From: Gammaproteobacteria bacterium 42_54_T18 | GTDB lineage: Bacteria; Pseudomonadota; Gammaproteobacteria; Pseudomonadales; Ketobacteraceae | NCBI GenBank assembly: GCA_002163245.1 | Contig: MAAL01000163.1 | Coordinates: forward strand, 1-51,954 | Direction of reading: 5' to 3' | DNA length: 51,954 bases | Shown: positions 19,001 through 26,972 of the stretch, one piece after another | How positions within the stretch are numbered: position 1 is the first letter of the stretch | How the letters are laid out: every line of letters begins with the position of its first letter | Notes under the pieces: model-generated | The model's input: only the letters and a program-made list of their open reading frames with translations | Told to the model about the DNA's origin: nothing | Database searches by the model: none | Position numbers and translations under genes: made by a program

Positions 19001-19523
19001 ATCCGCAGGACAACCCCTCAAACAAAAAGCCACCAGCAACAGCATTGCCGCAGAGAAAATACGCAAGCTCATCGATGTTAAGAAAACACCTAGATTGCGT
19101 GAACAATTCTTATTAAGGCTGACAAATAAAAAAGGTAAAGCCTGGAGCAATAAAACGTTTAAAGTAACAACCAATAGCGGTGTATTTGAAGGAAAAACCA
19201 ATAGCCAGGGCGTGGTAAAAACCAAACTTAATGCCCAAGATTTAAATGGTACGTTAGATATTTGGTTAAAAGATACTGAAATCGAACCGACATTTTCTGT
19301 GCCCTTCGCCATCGATGCAGGAGAGATAGCAGACGTTAGCACTATTCAGGGAATACAAGCCCGCTGTAACAACCTGGGCTTTAACGCGGGTGTTGTAGAT
19401 GGCATTAATGGTAGAAAAACAAAAAATGCGGTTAAAGGGTTTCAACAGCAACAAAAAGTTCAGGTAGATGGAATTGCGGGACCTATTACTCAACGAAAAC
19501 TGACTTCGGCTTACGGACAATAG
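16020..19523 (+). CDS. vgrG: Evolved VgrG, type VI secretion tip protein with C-terminal peptidoglycan-binding domain
   Basis: This is a 1167-residue VgrG. Residues 1 to about 480 are the gp27/gp5-like core (FTLIGSDTPLRVTEFDG at the start, the OB-fold part with FPWDREG, SSCWLRVKQGWAG, GQEVIVSYENSDPDRPLVTG). Residues about 480-620 form the beta-helix spike region (KGQEQLFIHGEKDMDI onward). A Gly/Ala/Pro/Lys-rich linker (about 620-730) leads to a beta-module (about 733-790), a helical region (about 800-1010), a second beta-module (about 1027-1083) and a PG_binding_1-type domain (about 1108-1164, GVVDGINGRKTKNAVKGFQ). The start has a very strong AGGAGG site. VgrG sits at the tip of the T6SS puncturing device; the extension probably carries cargo-binding or cell-wall-targeting functions. 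No catalytic motif was recognised in it. No structural T6SS genes are in the window, so this is an orphan cargo island. Confidence 0.92.
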   Translation: MANSSRFVFTLIGSDTPLRVTEFDGQESLSTPFQWNVTVASEDANLDLRNLINKSAVLTLLGEEANPAERLIHGFISAASYLGTDNRFSLYQLTLTPQLSYFEHRSGHRIFQDMSVPDIIKQLFSDAKIPGDQIQWKLKKTYQARTYCVQYDENELSFMSRLLAEEGIHYHFTHHLDRHVIVLSDNNTTFKANSNAPTLPYIQEQSRAYGESSAYRFELNRKVTANNSTLIDFTFTAPKNALTANASNDAGNRQVASYPGKFPSRDNGGSGQHYAATRLSQLQHLQEHAIADTNSLLMSGTRFTLNGATNASWNQDYLILDIHHKGTQPQALEEYASASACTYSNNITCIPSGTTYRPEQKHLKRPDAQGTTPAIITGPAGEEIYTDQYGRVKVQFPWDREGSGIETSSCWLRVKQGWAGVEYGSNNIPRIGQEVIVSYENSDPDRPLVTGRVYNGKNTPPYALPAHKTRTALKTQSSLKGDGYNEFRIEDKKGQEQLFIHGEKDMDIHIKQDKKSLIQNNHHVTVDGSHYQQQNQLHQTIGGANNEKAGKQLSLSVSKDITIKISGAKAVQSGNALYIKSGMKAVLDAGQQLILKAGAGTVVLDPSGVSITGPIVTINEGGGGGSASAASPTSPAAPVEADKNKAGQNFKSSSTGIPPLPPGDAAIKQASAQAINFRIASKTRAPVVSIPAPPNTKKAKPTTKQNGTVSKASVTPIIAPIVASNIPSKVQEKNWLQLHLHWDDKHKTPIKQQDYTLYLADGSTRSGTLDDKGQAFEENLPEGTVSVEYTHQPTAATKTQSLIDQLDTTLKNLTDEMLCNKEIQELVENDIPATENGWIYAEAAINAGWDTSEDLPSFNTMTSRGLYKAGTPYLDLLEDIETGNIREIQRKYEDASAAGHTTYTPADESAEAINLLMRNIEVRQLLTDFVDDYWHALFGMQSTENLAALVNEIVISIFSEGVNAPLLNATFPQVIQQQLQNAGQQLADIAKGLKSAGQPLKQKATSNSIAAEKIRKLIDVKKTPRLREQFLLRLTNKKGKAWSNKTFKVTTNSGVFEGKTNSQGVVKTKLNAQDLNGTLDIWLKDTEIEPTFSVPFAIDAGEIADVSTIQGIQARCNNLGFNAGVVDGINGRKTKNAVKGFQQQQKVQVDGIAGPITQRKLTSAYGQ

Positions 19524-19527
19524 CATC

Positions 19528-19848
19528 ATGACAAAACAATTGCCCGAGACTCAATTTGCAAGAAACACAAGCAATCTGTTGGTATTAGATCTAGAAGAAC
19601 GCTTTGAATTAAAGCTAGTAGATGAAGATAAAAAACCTCTTGCGAACAAAAAGTACCAAATTCGCTGCCAAGATGATTCGTTGATTAATGGCGAGTTAGA
19701 TAATACAGGCTATGCGCTGATCGAAGGCGAAAACTTAGAAGGTGCGACGGTAACATTCCCTGATTTTGATACTGGCGATTGGGTGAGTGAAGATGATTTC
19801 GAGAAAGAGAAAAGCAATCAAAAAACTGATAATAGCAATACAGGATAG
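19528..19848 (+). CDS. Small protein with a VgrG-tail-like beta-module
   Basis: The product has 106 residues and starts 4 bp after the vgrG stop, so it is translationally linked. Its core ERFELKLVDEDKKPLANKKY, then DNTGYALIEGENLEGATVTFPDFD, follows the same pattern as two segments of the VgrG C-terminal extension (about residues 733-790 and 1027-1083). The C-terminus is acidic and charged. A small beta-protein built from the same module could cap VgrG, act as an adaptor or deliver cargo (inference). No catalytic motif and no signal peptide are seen. Confidence 0.75.
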   Translation: MTKQLPETQFARNTSNLLVLDLEERFELKLVDEDKKPLANKKYQIRCQDDSLINGELDNTGYALIEGENLEGATVTFPDFDTGDWVSEDDFEKEKSNQKTDNSNTG

Positions 19849-19861
19849 GGCGAAGATAAAG

Positions 19862-20482
19862 ATGGGAAGAACACTTAGAGTAAACAGCCTATTGCTTTTG
19901 TATGGACTCATATTTTTTTCAATAGGCTGCGCTAGTCAGAAAGTATTTGAGCCAACATTGAAAAAAATAGAGTTAGATGAAATAGTTGTTGAGCTTAAAT
20001 CAGGCGAAATACTCAACCTCGACATTCTAGCGAGATACATCGCATACAAAAACAAAGACACATCACCCGCTCAAGTTGAAAAAACCAATGATTTTCTAAT
20101 AAACACCATCCTCTCAGAAAGTTCCAAACTTACCCTTAATGACGTTTACACAACACGTCAACTAGAAGAAGCAATCAGAGGATCAGTAGATCAAAATTAT
20201 GAAGGGACCGTACGATGGCGTCAATTCGAAATCCAGGAAACTAAATATCCACACGAGCTACAAATAGAACTTGACAGGCGACACAGCCTTATATTAAACA
20301 TCGCAAAATATCAAAATGAACTAGAGTACACACAAAATATATTGAAATCATCACAGCATAGCCCAAAAGATAGAATACATATACTCAATATTATTGAAAG
20401 TAAAATCAAACTCCAAAAAGATAACAAGGCAGAACTTTTTAATTTGAATCAATCGCTAGGCCTAAAAAACCATCGTAAATAA
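19862..20482 (+). CDS. Lipoprotein of unknown function in the vgrG operon
   Basis: The product has 206 residues from ATG 19862, which lies 13 bp after the previous stop. An earlier in-frame start exists but would overlap that gene and spoil the signal peptide. The N-terminus is a lipoprotein signal with lipobox FSIGC (C23). The mature part is strongly helical and charged (LEEAIRGSVDQNYEG ... LQIELDRRHSLILNIAKYQNELEYTQ). Lipoproteins placed directly downstream of vgrG cargo are often immunity proteins for periplasm-acting effectors (known pattern), so that is a reasonable but untested guess. The gene is AT-rich compared with the core genes, consistent with transfer. Confidence 0.7.
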   Translation: MGRTLRVNSLLLLYGLIFFSIGCASQKVFEPTLKKIELDEIVVELKSGEILNLDILARYIAYKNKDTSPAQVEKTNDFLINTILSESSKLTLNDVYTTRQLEEAIRGSVDQNYEGTVRWRQFEIQETKYPHELQIELDRRHSLILNIAKYQNELEYTQNILKSSQHSPKDRIHILNIIESKIKLQKDNKAELFNLNQSLGLKNHRK

Positions 20483-20508
20483 CGAAAAAACCACATAAAA
20501 CATAGATC

Positions 20509-21255
20509 ATGAGCATCAAAATAAACGAATATTCGCTACCAAACACTCCCTCATCAGTAGAGTGTAACGCTCTACTGAAAGGCCTAAATCCAATTTTAGA
20601 GTCTAGAAAAGGATACCCCTATCGGATATTCTTCTATTTTATCTTATTCGCCGCCTCTATCTTCCTGTTTGTAATAACATCTGGGGAAATGAGAGTTAAC
20701 AAAAACCAACTCATGCCGCTACTGGTAATCCCCCTACTATCACTCTTTTCCTTACTCATAGCCTCTAGCTATGAATACAAACTATTCGCACAAAACCATA
20801 TAGTATTATTAAAAAAATCACTAGAACCACTGTTTAACGACCAAGAAAAATTTCTAACAATGGTTGTTGGCAAAGCCTCAAGCTTCGACATTCCTCACTG
20901 GCTATCTCCCGAGGCGAGTCCATACTGCTACCTAGTCTTCACCACTGACCGCCTTATTATAACGACATTTAACGATAAAATTGCTGGTACAGACCAGCTC
21001 AATCAACACTTACTCAACGGCACGATTGAAAGTGTAATAGACACCATATACTCATCTCCCTTAATAGGCGAAGGTAGAGTGAAAATCGGAGGTCTAATAA
21101 CACAACCATTATTTCATTTAACTCATACAAAAATTGCCGCATCTCCACAAGGCGAATCAATTTCCTACGCATGGACAATGGCCAATAAACACACAAAGAA
21201 TGGAAAACTATTAAAAGCCATAGTAGACCGTTTAAGCAAAGGAGACTCTAAATAA
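20509..21255 (+). CDS. Membrane protein of unknown function, end of the vgrG operon
   Basis: The product has 248 residues with two adjacent predicted membrane segments (about residues 37-58 and 66-84) and a cytoplasmic C-terminal domain of about 160 residues containing YCYLVFTTDRLIITTFNDKI, reminiscent of PH-like domains that start with a line of beta-strands. No recognised family. It follows the lipoprotein by 26 bp. It converges with the large gene at 21293-23827, separated by 37 bp, with only a weak hairpin between them. Possible roles are immunity or membrane adaptor; this is inference from position only. Low GC. Confidence 0.7.
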   Translation: MSIKINEYSLPNTPSSVECNALLKGLNPILESRKGYPYRIFFYFILFAASIFLFVITSGEMRVNKNQLMPLLVIPLLSLFSLLIASSYEYKLFAQNHIVLLKKSLEPLFNDQEKFLTMVVGKASSFDIPHWLSPEASPYCYLVFTTDRLIITTFNDKIAGTDQLNQHLLNGTIESVIDTIYSSPLIGEGRVKIGGLITQPLFHLTHTKIAASPQGESISYAWTMANKHTKNGKLLKAIVDRLSKGDSK

Positions 21256-21292
21256 ATTTAGTCACCTTTTTCCTTTTTGGTGAGACCAACTT

Positions 21293-23827
21293 TCACAGCG
21301 ACTCTTCGAGTCCATCGTACGTATCACCATTAGTAATAAACTCATCCGCTCTTTCAATCAAATTAACGATATAGCTTTGCCTGTCCATTGGCAGAAAATC
21401 GAGAGGTAACGATACAGCCAGATCACCCATCTCACGCTCCCACACAGAAAAGCGATCCATCCCACCATTTTCAATACTCTCACCATTAAGATACTTACAA
21501 TAGTCTTCGGTTTCTGAATTAAATACACGGGAATATTTTAATGCTTGAGCACCAAGAACTAACGTAAAACTCGCAATATTACAAACCACCCCAATAGGCA
21601 AACCCACAACAGTTCCGTTCAACATCATACCAATCGCCCCTAGCCCACATCCAACTGCTGATATTGAATCTAACATGGCGTCTTTTTCAAAGCCCTTTCC
21701 ATAAGAAAGTGCACCATCATAAGCAAACCACAACGTCCCTAAAACACCTCCAACGCCCCCACCAACAAACTGCGCAATACCCAACCCAACCGCAGCTCGC
21801 CCTCCAGCCTTTTGAGCAACACTACGAACTAACGTTGCTTCAATCCCTTTGAACTTAGCCACCGTATTTGCCACATCAGAAAAAACACCTATCGCTACTG
21901 TATGCGCCCTTAATTTAGCTTCAAAACTCGCATCTTTTTTATAGGCATTATCATAAACTACGTTGGCGAGCAGCAAGTTAATTGCAGCTGACGCGACATT
22001 GGCACTATTTTGCATGCCAGCGATTTTTGCTGGTGGTATTTCACCCATCAAGCTAAGTTTTACGTCTAGCAATTTCTTATGGATAAGATCCATTTTATCG
22101 AATGGTACAGCTTTGAACCATTTATTACCCATAATCTCCTTGATAGCTTGAGCAAATTGTCGCTCTACCGATTTCAAGTTGTCAATCTGCCCTCCGTCCA
22201 GCAAGTAATTCGCCAGTTTTCGAACCTGTACATCGCCTAACTTCCATTCATTATAAAGCTGAGAGGGTGTACTTTTTCCGGCTACGGCATCAGGAAAGAT
22301 CACATTTTTGGTAATCCAATCAGAGACAGCATTTGGAGGTAATGTTTTCGGGACAACCTTTGATTGAAAAACAGTTGCCTGCTTAAACTTCAGCGCCTCT
22401 TCTCTCACAACATAGAATGCCATACACACATCCCAGAGAATATTGTTTGAGCGGTAAAGCATATTACTCCATTCCGCTGTCTGAAGACCTGCATCACGAT
22501 AACCTTTTGCAGTATCTTCCAGAACAGGGTGTTCAAACAAATTGCTTTTTACAAACTCTCTATATACATCTGTAGCTTCTGACATTTTTGAAAGGATCAA
22601 AAACATTTTGTGAATAATAAGGTTAACGCCATAATCATCATCATTATACGTCCATAAATCCTCATAATTTTCACGTGCCACATCGTTATTTAGAAATGAC
22701 GTTTTTAAACTATGGGCAAGAATTTCAATAGAAACCCTTCGATTAGAATTCCTACCTGATATCGTTTCTTGTTGAATTATTTTACCAAACAGTTCTTTCG
22801 CACTAATAACATCCTGAATTCCCAGCACCATATGAGCAAGATGATTCTTTCTGTCAACGTCATGAGTGTCACCATCCCAGTCTGCGACGATCTCTTCAGT
22901 CAACAACGCATCCTTTTCAGCATCCGTCATCTTCGCTAGAGGGCTATTAGTTATCAACTTTTCCGCTATAACACCCAAGTTCTGTACATAAACATAATAA
23001 GGTTTAAGTGCATCAAAATTATCTTGTTGTAAACGGGATATTTCATCCATCACATGAGTATAAAAAGCAAATAACGCATAATTGCTAGGCCGTAGCTTAA
23101 TACCTTGTTTATACGCAGAAGGATAATCTTTATCTCGATCAATACTTATTTGTGTACACAATTCCGCCTTTTGCCAAGCGAACCCATGAAATGGAAAATA
23201 CGTCAATGCATTACTACTTTTACCTGACGCCATGTGACTCACTAGAGATTCGTCTTTAAAAATAATATAGGGTGATGCCCAGTCCACGGCAACGATGTAC
23301 TTCTGCTCCGTTTCAAAAGCCATCCTAGAACGAATAAGATATGATTTAACATCCTCCTTATCTTTTACCGTAATATCAAACAGCCAATCTACAAAAGGTG
23401 TCAGGTGTGACTTTCTAAAATTCCTAGAGACATTCCAACGGCCATCAGCGGAATTTAATGTCCGCTTCATTTTATCAAATTCATCCGTCGTAGTGACGCT
23501 AGTCTCTTGAGCATAAAACGTTTGGAACTTGTCGCGCATTTCATTGATATATTGTTTAATAATTTCTTCTTGCGCTTGCTGCCTTCCTTTTGCAGTAGAA
23601 GCCTTAACGGGGATCTCCATAATATAGCTATTCTTCCAATAGCTATCATCGCCTTCAATATCTACCATAACGCCATAGCGAATTTCATTGTCTTTTGGTT
23701 CACTACCGACCTGCTTCTCCACTCTTACTAAGAAGTCGGTTAAATGATATGTGATATGAGTATCGCCCAATGCCTGATTATCAAATTGAAATGTTAAATC
23801 GGCTCTAGTTTGGATCGATGTCGCCAT
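21293..23827 (-). CDS. Large uncharacterised protein with glycine-rich membrane-type C-terminus; candidate T6SS effector
   Basis: The product has 844 residues from ATG 23827, chosen for its AAAGGAATA ribosome site; the upstream extension of the frame has no coding character. The first part (about 1-110) is beta-rich (LTFQFDNQALGDTHITYHL). A long helical middle follows. The region about 680-790 holds alternating hydrophobic glycine-rich stretches (VGLGIAQFVGGGVGGVLGTLW, then VGCGLGAIGMMLNGTVVGLP) that could insert into membranes. There is no signal peptide or catalytic motif I recognise. It lies convergent to the vgrG operon and behind a small gene at 24272. The layout (soluble N-terminus, late glycine-zipper-like hydrophobic hairpins, vgrG neighbourhood) recalls pore-forming T6SS toxins, but this is inference. 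Confidence 0.75.
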   Translation of the reverse strand: MATSIQTRADLTFQFDNQALGDTHITYHLTDFLVRVEKQVGSEPKDNEIRYGVMVDIEGDDSYWKNSYIMEIPVKASTAKGRQQAQEEIIKQYINEMRDKFQTFYAQETSVTTTDEFDKMKRTLNSADGRWNVSRNFRKSHLTPFVDWLFDITVKDKEDVKSYLIRSRMAFETEQKYIVAVDWASPYIIFKDESLVSHMASGKSSNALTYFPFHGFAWQKAELCTQISIDRDKDYPSAYKQGIKLRPSNYALFAFYTHVMDEISRLQQDNFDALKPYYVYVQNLGVIAEKLITNSPLAKMTDAEKDALLTEEIVADWDGDTHDVDRKNHLAHMVLGIQDVISAKELFGKIIQQETISGRNSNRRVSIEILAHSLKTSFLNNDVARENYEDLWTYNDDDYGVNLIIHKMFLILSKMSEATDVYREFVKSNLFEHPVLEDTAKGYRDAGLQTAEWSNMLYRSNNILWDVCMAFYVVREEALKFKQATVFQSKVVPKTLPPNAVSDWITKNVIFPDAVAGKSTPSQLYNEWKLGDVQVRKLANYLLDGGQIDNLKSVERQFAQAIKEIMGNKWFKAVPFDKMDLIHKKLLDVKLSLMGEIPPAKIAGMQNSANVASAAINLLLANVVYDNAYKKDASFEAKLRAHTVAIGVFSDVANTVAKFKGIEATLVRSVAQKAGGRAAVGLGIAQFVGGGVGGVLGTLWFAYDGALSYGKGFEKDAMLDSISAVGCGLGAIGMMLNGTVVGLPIGVVCNIASFTLVLGAQALKYSRVFNSETEDYCKYLNGESIENGGMDRFSVWEREMGDLAVSLPLDFLPMDRQSYIVNLIERADEFITNGDTYDGLEESL

Positions 23828-23906
23828 GGTTATTCCTTTATCTGTTTCTGTGCAAAATATAGGGGAAAGGTACGGGGAAGAATGCCTATGAACCAATGCC
23901 TTTAGA

Positions 23907-24272
23907 CTAAGCAGCCATATCATTAGTAACGGTAATATTTTCGAACACAACAATGGTTGCATCATCACCTTGATCGATAAGACAAGAGTAATGCTTATTG
24001 GTAATAACATCGCTAAAGTGTATTTGAATCATGTTCCCATCCTGGGTAACCTTCGCGCTGTCAGTAAGGGAAACCAAATCGTCGTAAGTTGCGCCGTCAT
24101 CACTTGCTGTCCACAACCGACAATTGTCATCCCACACTTCTGGTAATGACAGGTCGTAATGTATTTCCACCGTAATATCTATGCGTTTACTTGTCACCAC
24201 GAACGTGTTGACGACATCTAGCAGTAATTCAGCCCCTTTGCTCTCATTCGCTGAATTTTGGGAAGTTTGCAT
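23907..24272 (-). CDS. Small acidic protein upstream of the large candidate effector
   Basis: The product has 121 residues and is acidic and beta-rich (RIDITVEIHYDL, MIQIHFSDVITNKHYSCLI, DDATIVVFENITVTND), with no signal peptide or membrane segment. An AAAGGT ribosome site precedes ATG 24272. It is the first gene of a two-gene minus-strand unit with the 844-residue protein, 79 bp apart. It might be a chaperone, adaptor or immunity protein for that protein. No family was recognised. Confidence 0.7.
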   Translation of the reverse strand: MQTSQNSANESKGAELLLDVVNTFVVTSKRIDITVEIHYDLSLPEVWDDNCRLWTASDDGATYDDLVSLTDSAKVTQDGNMIQIHFSDVITNKHYSCLIDQGDDATIVVFENITVTNDMAA

Positions 24273-24379
24273 ATCAATACCTTTTGAAATCTCGACATAG
24301 GGGATAAGTAGCTATAAAGACCCATTGAAGATAAGAAAAAGGTAAGTTTTGGTATAATATGTTAACGCAAACAGCACAC

Positions 24380-25369
24380 TCAATGCCCCGGATTACACCC
24401 CTCCGCCGTTTCAACAGCATGAGTAACAATTTCTTCCATGTAAGTACCGTAAGGTCTCCGCCCTCGCTTCATTAGCTCCCCAACATCCGCATCCTGCTTT
24501 GCTGCTTCCTCCATCCATGTCGCGTCAAAATCAACTAAGCCATTCGCGTTACCTAAACCAGGAACCCGTGTTGCAAGTCGTTTAACATGCTCACCCTCAG
24601 CCCAATAATCGTCTTCCGTTGTAGGCGTCCAACCGGGTAAATCAGTCCATGCTTCAATAAAGGTAATCTCGCCTTGGTCATTAAAGGTGAACTCTTCATA
24701 AATTGGGCACAGCTCCCCACTGTAATCAAATACCATGTGGCATCGACCATAAGGTTGAGTATCAAACGCTCGACAGTCTATTTCTGCTATAACCGTTGGG
24801 AACAGCTTCAGCGCAACATCCGTTAATATTAGATTTGCATTACCTAGGCCCGTTAATAGCAACCAAGGCGGCCATTCCCAACGAACAACCATTAGCGAGT
24901 AGTTAGGCTGCACTAACACACTTACATCTGAGGCCAACGTATCAAAATACGTAACACTCTGCGCTACATAATATTCAGGGGTTTGTTTTGGCGTAAGGCA
25001 GTTGGCTTTTGCTCCTTGCGTTGCACAATCTAGTGCAGGACTATCATTTGCTTCAAATATCGCCGTTACTTCTCGTGGAATACCTAGGGTCAACTCACAG
25101 GTGCTTTCACTACCCTCACAATCTCCCTCCCATCCGACAAAGGTTGCACCTGGTTGTGATGTGGCGGTGAGTTCAACAGAGCCAAATTTATTAAAGAGGA
25201 CTGAACACTTGTCGTCAATATTGCCACACTCCACTCCAACAATATCAGATGTCACAAGCCCAGCGCCATCACCAACAACATTCACTGCAACCTTACACCC
25301 TGTTAGCGTAAAGGCGATTAATGACAAGCTCAGAATATGTTGGATACTACGAAACTGCGTTAGAAGCAT
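24380..25369 (-). CDS. Lipoprotein with a bacterial-repeat (InlB B-like) domain
   Basis: The product has 329 residues. It has a lipoprotein signal with lipobox TLTGC (C25). Residues about 26-105 form a domain of the bacterial repeat type (VNVVGDGAGLVTS, then GATFVGWEGDCEGSESTCELTL and ending VTAIFE), with paired cysteines likely to form disulfides. The C-terminal part (about 110-329) contains more cysteines and acidic residues and is not recognised; YEEFTFNDQGEITFIEAWTDLPG suggests a SnoaL/NTF2-like strand-turn. The protein probably faces the periplasm or cell surface. It sits between the T6SS cargo genes and ompR-envZ; its link to either is unclear. Confidence 0.75.
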   Translation of the reverse strand: MLLTQFRSIQHILSLSLIAFTLTGCKVAVNVVGDGAGLVTSDIVGVECGNIDDKCSVLFNKFGSVELTATSQPGATFVGWEGDCEGSESTCELTLGIPREVTAIFEANDSPALDCATQGAKANCLTPKQTPEYYVAQSVTYFDTLASDVSVLVQPNYSLMVVRWEWPPWLLLTGLGNANLILTDVALKLFPTVIAEIDCRAFDTQPYGRCHMVFDYSGELCPIYEEFTFNDQGEITFIEAWTDLPGWTPTTEDDYWAEGEHVKRLATRVPGLGNANGLVDFDATWMEEAAKQDADVGELMKRGRRPYGTYMEEIVTHAVETAEGCNPGH

Positions 25370-25512
25370 TAGGGCAAACTCGGCTCAATATTAATAAGTA
25401 TAATTATTGAGCACAGCCTAACAGTGGTACGTCTGTACTATCAAGAGCGAAACAACATAACGACACAAAAACCATTAGCCACGATACAATCTGCCCGACT
25501 TAGGGCCAAGTC

Positions 25513-26850
25513 TTATCGAATTCTCGCCATCATAGATTCTGGCGGTACCATCTCGCCTGTCACTGGCAAATACACTCTCGCCTCCAAACCACCACCTTCA
25601 CGATTCTTTAATTCAACCCGCCCGTGATGCATATCAACAATACGTTTCACAATGGCCAAACCTAACCCTGAACCTTGGGTGCTTCTTGATTCATCCCCCC
25701 GCGCGAACGGTTGGAACAATGCGAGCATTTCCGTTTCGGTTAAACCTGGGCCACGATCTGCGACCACGACACAAATTTCACCGTTCTCCATGCCGCTATA
25801 CACATCGACTTTACCGCCACCATGACGAATAGCATTGCCTATTAAGTTACCGAACATGCGCTTTAGGGAAAGACGCTTTAAGGAAATATCAGGAACATCC
25901 TGAGTATCAACACCAATATCTACATCATCGGCTTTAAACTGGCTGGCAACCTCGTGGATCACCTCATTAATATCACCGACATCCGTCGCTTCATCACTTC
26001 CATCACGAATAAAAGCAATAAATTGATCAAGGATATCATCCATATCCTGAATATCTCTGATCATACCTTCTTGTAGCTCTATATCATTCCCCCCTAAAAA
26101 CTCCGCGGTTAAGCGCATGCGAGTTAACGGTGTTCGCAGGTCATGAGAAATACCGGCAAGTAAGAGTGCTCGTTCTCGGGTTGCTTCCTGTAAATTATTA
26201 CGCATTTGGTTAAACGCTTGGTTAACGGCAATAATCTCTCTTGGGCCGTGATCCAAATCCAATGTCATGACAGGCTCGCCTCGGCCAATACGCCTTGCAG
26301 CATCTTCAAGACGTTTCAACAACCGACTAAACCGTCGCACAAAGATCGCCGCTAAGGTAAATGCCAGCGCCGGTATACCAAAGACCCAGCTAGATACCAA
26401 TAAACCGTCATAGGGTAAAAAGTGATCCAAGGGTAGATGAATCCAAACACCATCAAGGGCTTCATTACTCACCCACAACCCTGGTTTAGGTGAAATCCCT
26501 AAACGCACCTGCGCCCCTTCACCCATCACCTCTTTCATGGGCTCTACGAAGAGATCAGTCATTACATAACTGGTTTCATCGGGCACATCACTTTCATCAA
26601 TGGTGATAAAAACACGGCCATTTTCTGGCTGATCCATCATGATTTTTTCAATTAATGCCGGCTTATCAATAAGCTCCATGCTGCTTTCGAGCGTCCGCAT
26701 TTCCAGGGACACAAGCTGAGCAACTTGTTTTACACCGGGGATATAAACGTAGTGAAAGGCAAACCATAGGGTGAACGATTGGCTCATGATAACCACAGCC
26801 CAAATCAGTAACACCATGCGCCAGAAAGACGATTGGGGCGTAATTTTCAA
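25513..26850 (-). CDS. envZ: EnvZ-type sensor histidine kinase
   Basis: This kinase has 445 residues if it starts at TTG 26850. That start is preferred because GAGGT lies 7 bases upstream and the resulting N-terminus KITPQSSFWR matches EnvZ. A GTG at 26907 lies inside a terminator stem, and an ATG at 26817 would remove part of the N-terminus. TM1 is at about residues 12-35, the periplasmic domain at about 36-150, TM2 at about 152-170, followed by HAMP. The HisKA site is GISHDLRTPLTR (H236) and the ATPase boxes are NLIGNAIRHGG, DRGPGL and GSGLGLAIV. It is the cognate kinase of the OmpR homologue upstream. In Pseudomonas the equivalent AmgRS pair responds to envelope stress. Confidence 0.9.
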   Translation of the reverse strand: MKITPQSSFWRMVLLIWAVVIMSQSFTLWFAFHYVYIPGVKQVAQLVSLEMRTLESSMELIDKPALIEKIMMDQPENGRVFITIDESDVPDETSYVMTDLFVEPMKEVMGEGAQVRLGISPKPGLWVSNEALDGVWIHLPLDHFLPYDGLLVSSWVFGIPALAFTLAAIFVRRFSRLLKRLEDAARRIGRGEPVMTLDLDHGPREIIAVNQAFNQMRNNLQEATRERALLLAGISHDLRTPLTRMRLTAEFLGGNDIELQEGMIRDIQDMDDILDQFIAFIRDGSDEATDVGDINEVIHEVASQFKADDVDIGVDTQDVPDISLKRLSLKRMFGNLIGNAIRHGGGKVDVYSGMENGEICVVVADRGPGLTETEMLALFQPFARGDESRSTQGSGLGLAIVKRIVDMHHGRVELKNREGGGLEARVYLPVTGEMVPPESMMARIR

Positions 26851-26871
26851 CAACAAGACCTCACTACCAAT

Positions 26872-26904
26872 AACAAAAAAAGCGGTGATAAGAATATCAC
26901 CGCT
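26872..26904 (-). terminator. Intrinsic terminator/attenuator between ompR and envZ
   Basis: On the minus strand, AGCGGTGATA pairs perfectly with TATCACCGCT across a 4-nt loop and is followed by a run of T (to about 26872). It sits after the ompR stop and before the envZ ribosome site. Part of ompR transcription would end here, giving less envZ than ompR. This also argues against an envZ start inside the stem. Confidence 0.8.
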
Positions 26905-26972
26905 CACAAATTCTAAGGGGTTAAGGCGCTTCGCGCTATCAGTATTTCGTTTAATCTAAAACGGTTAGCCGA

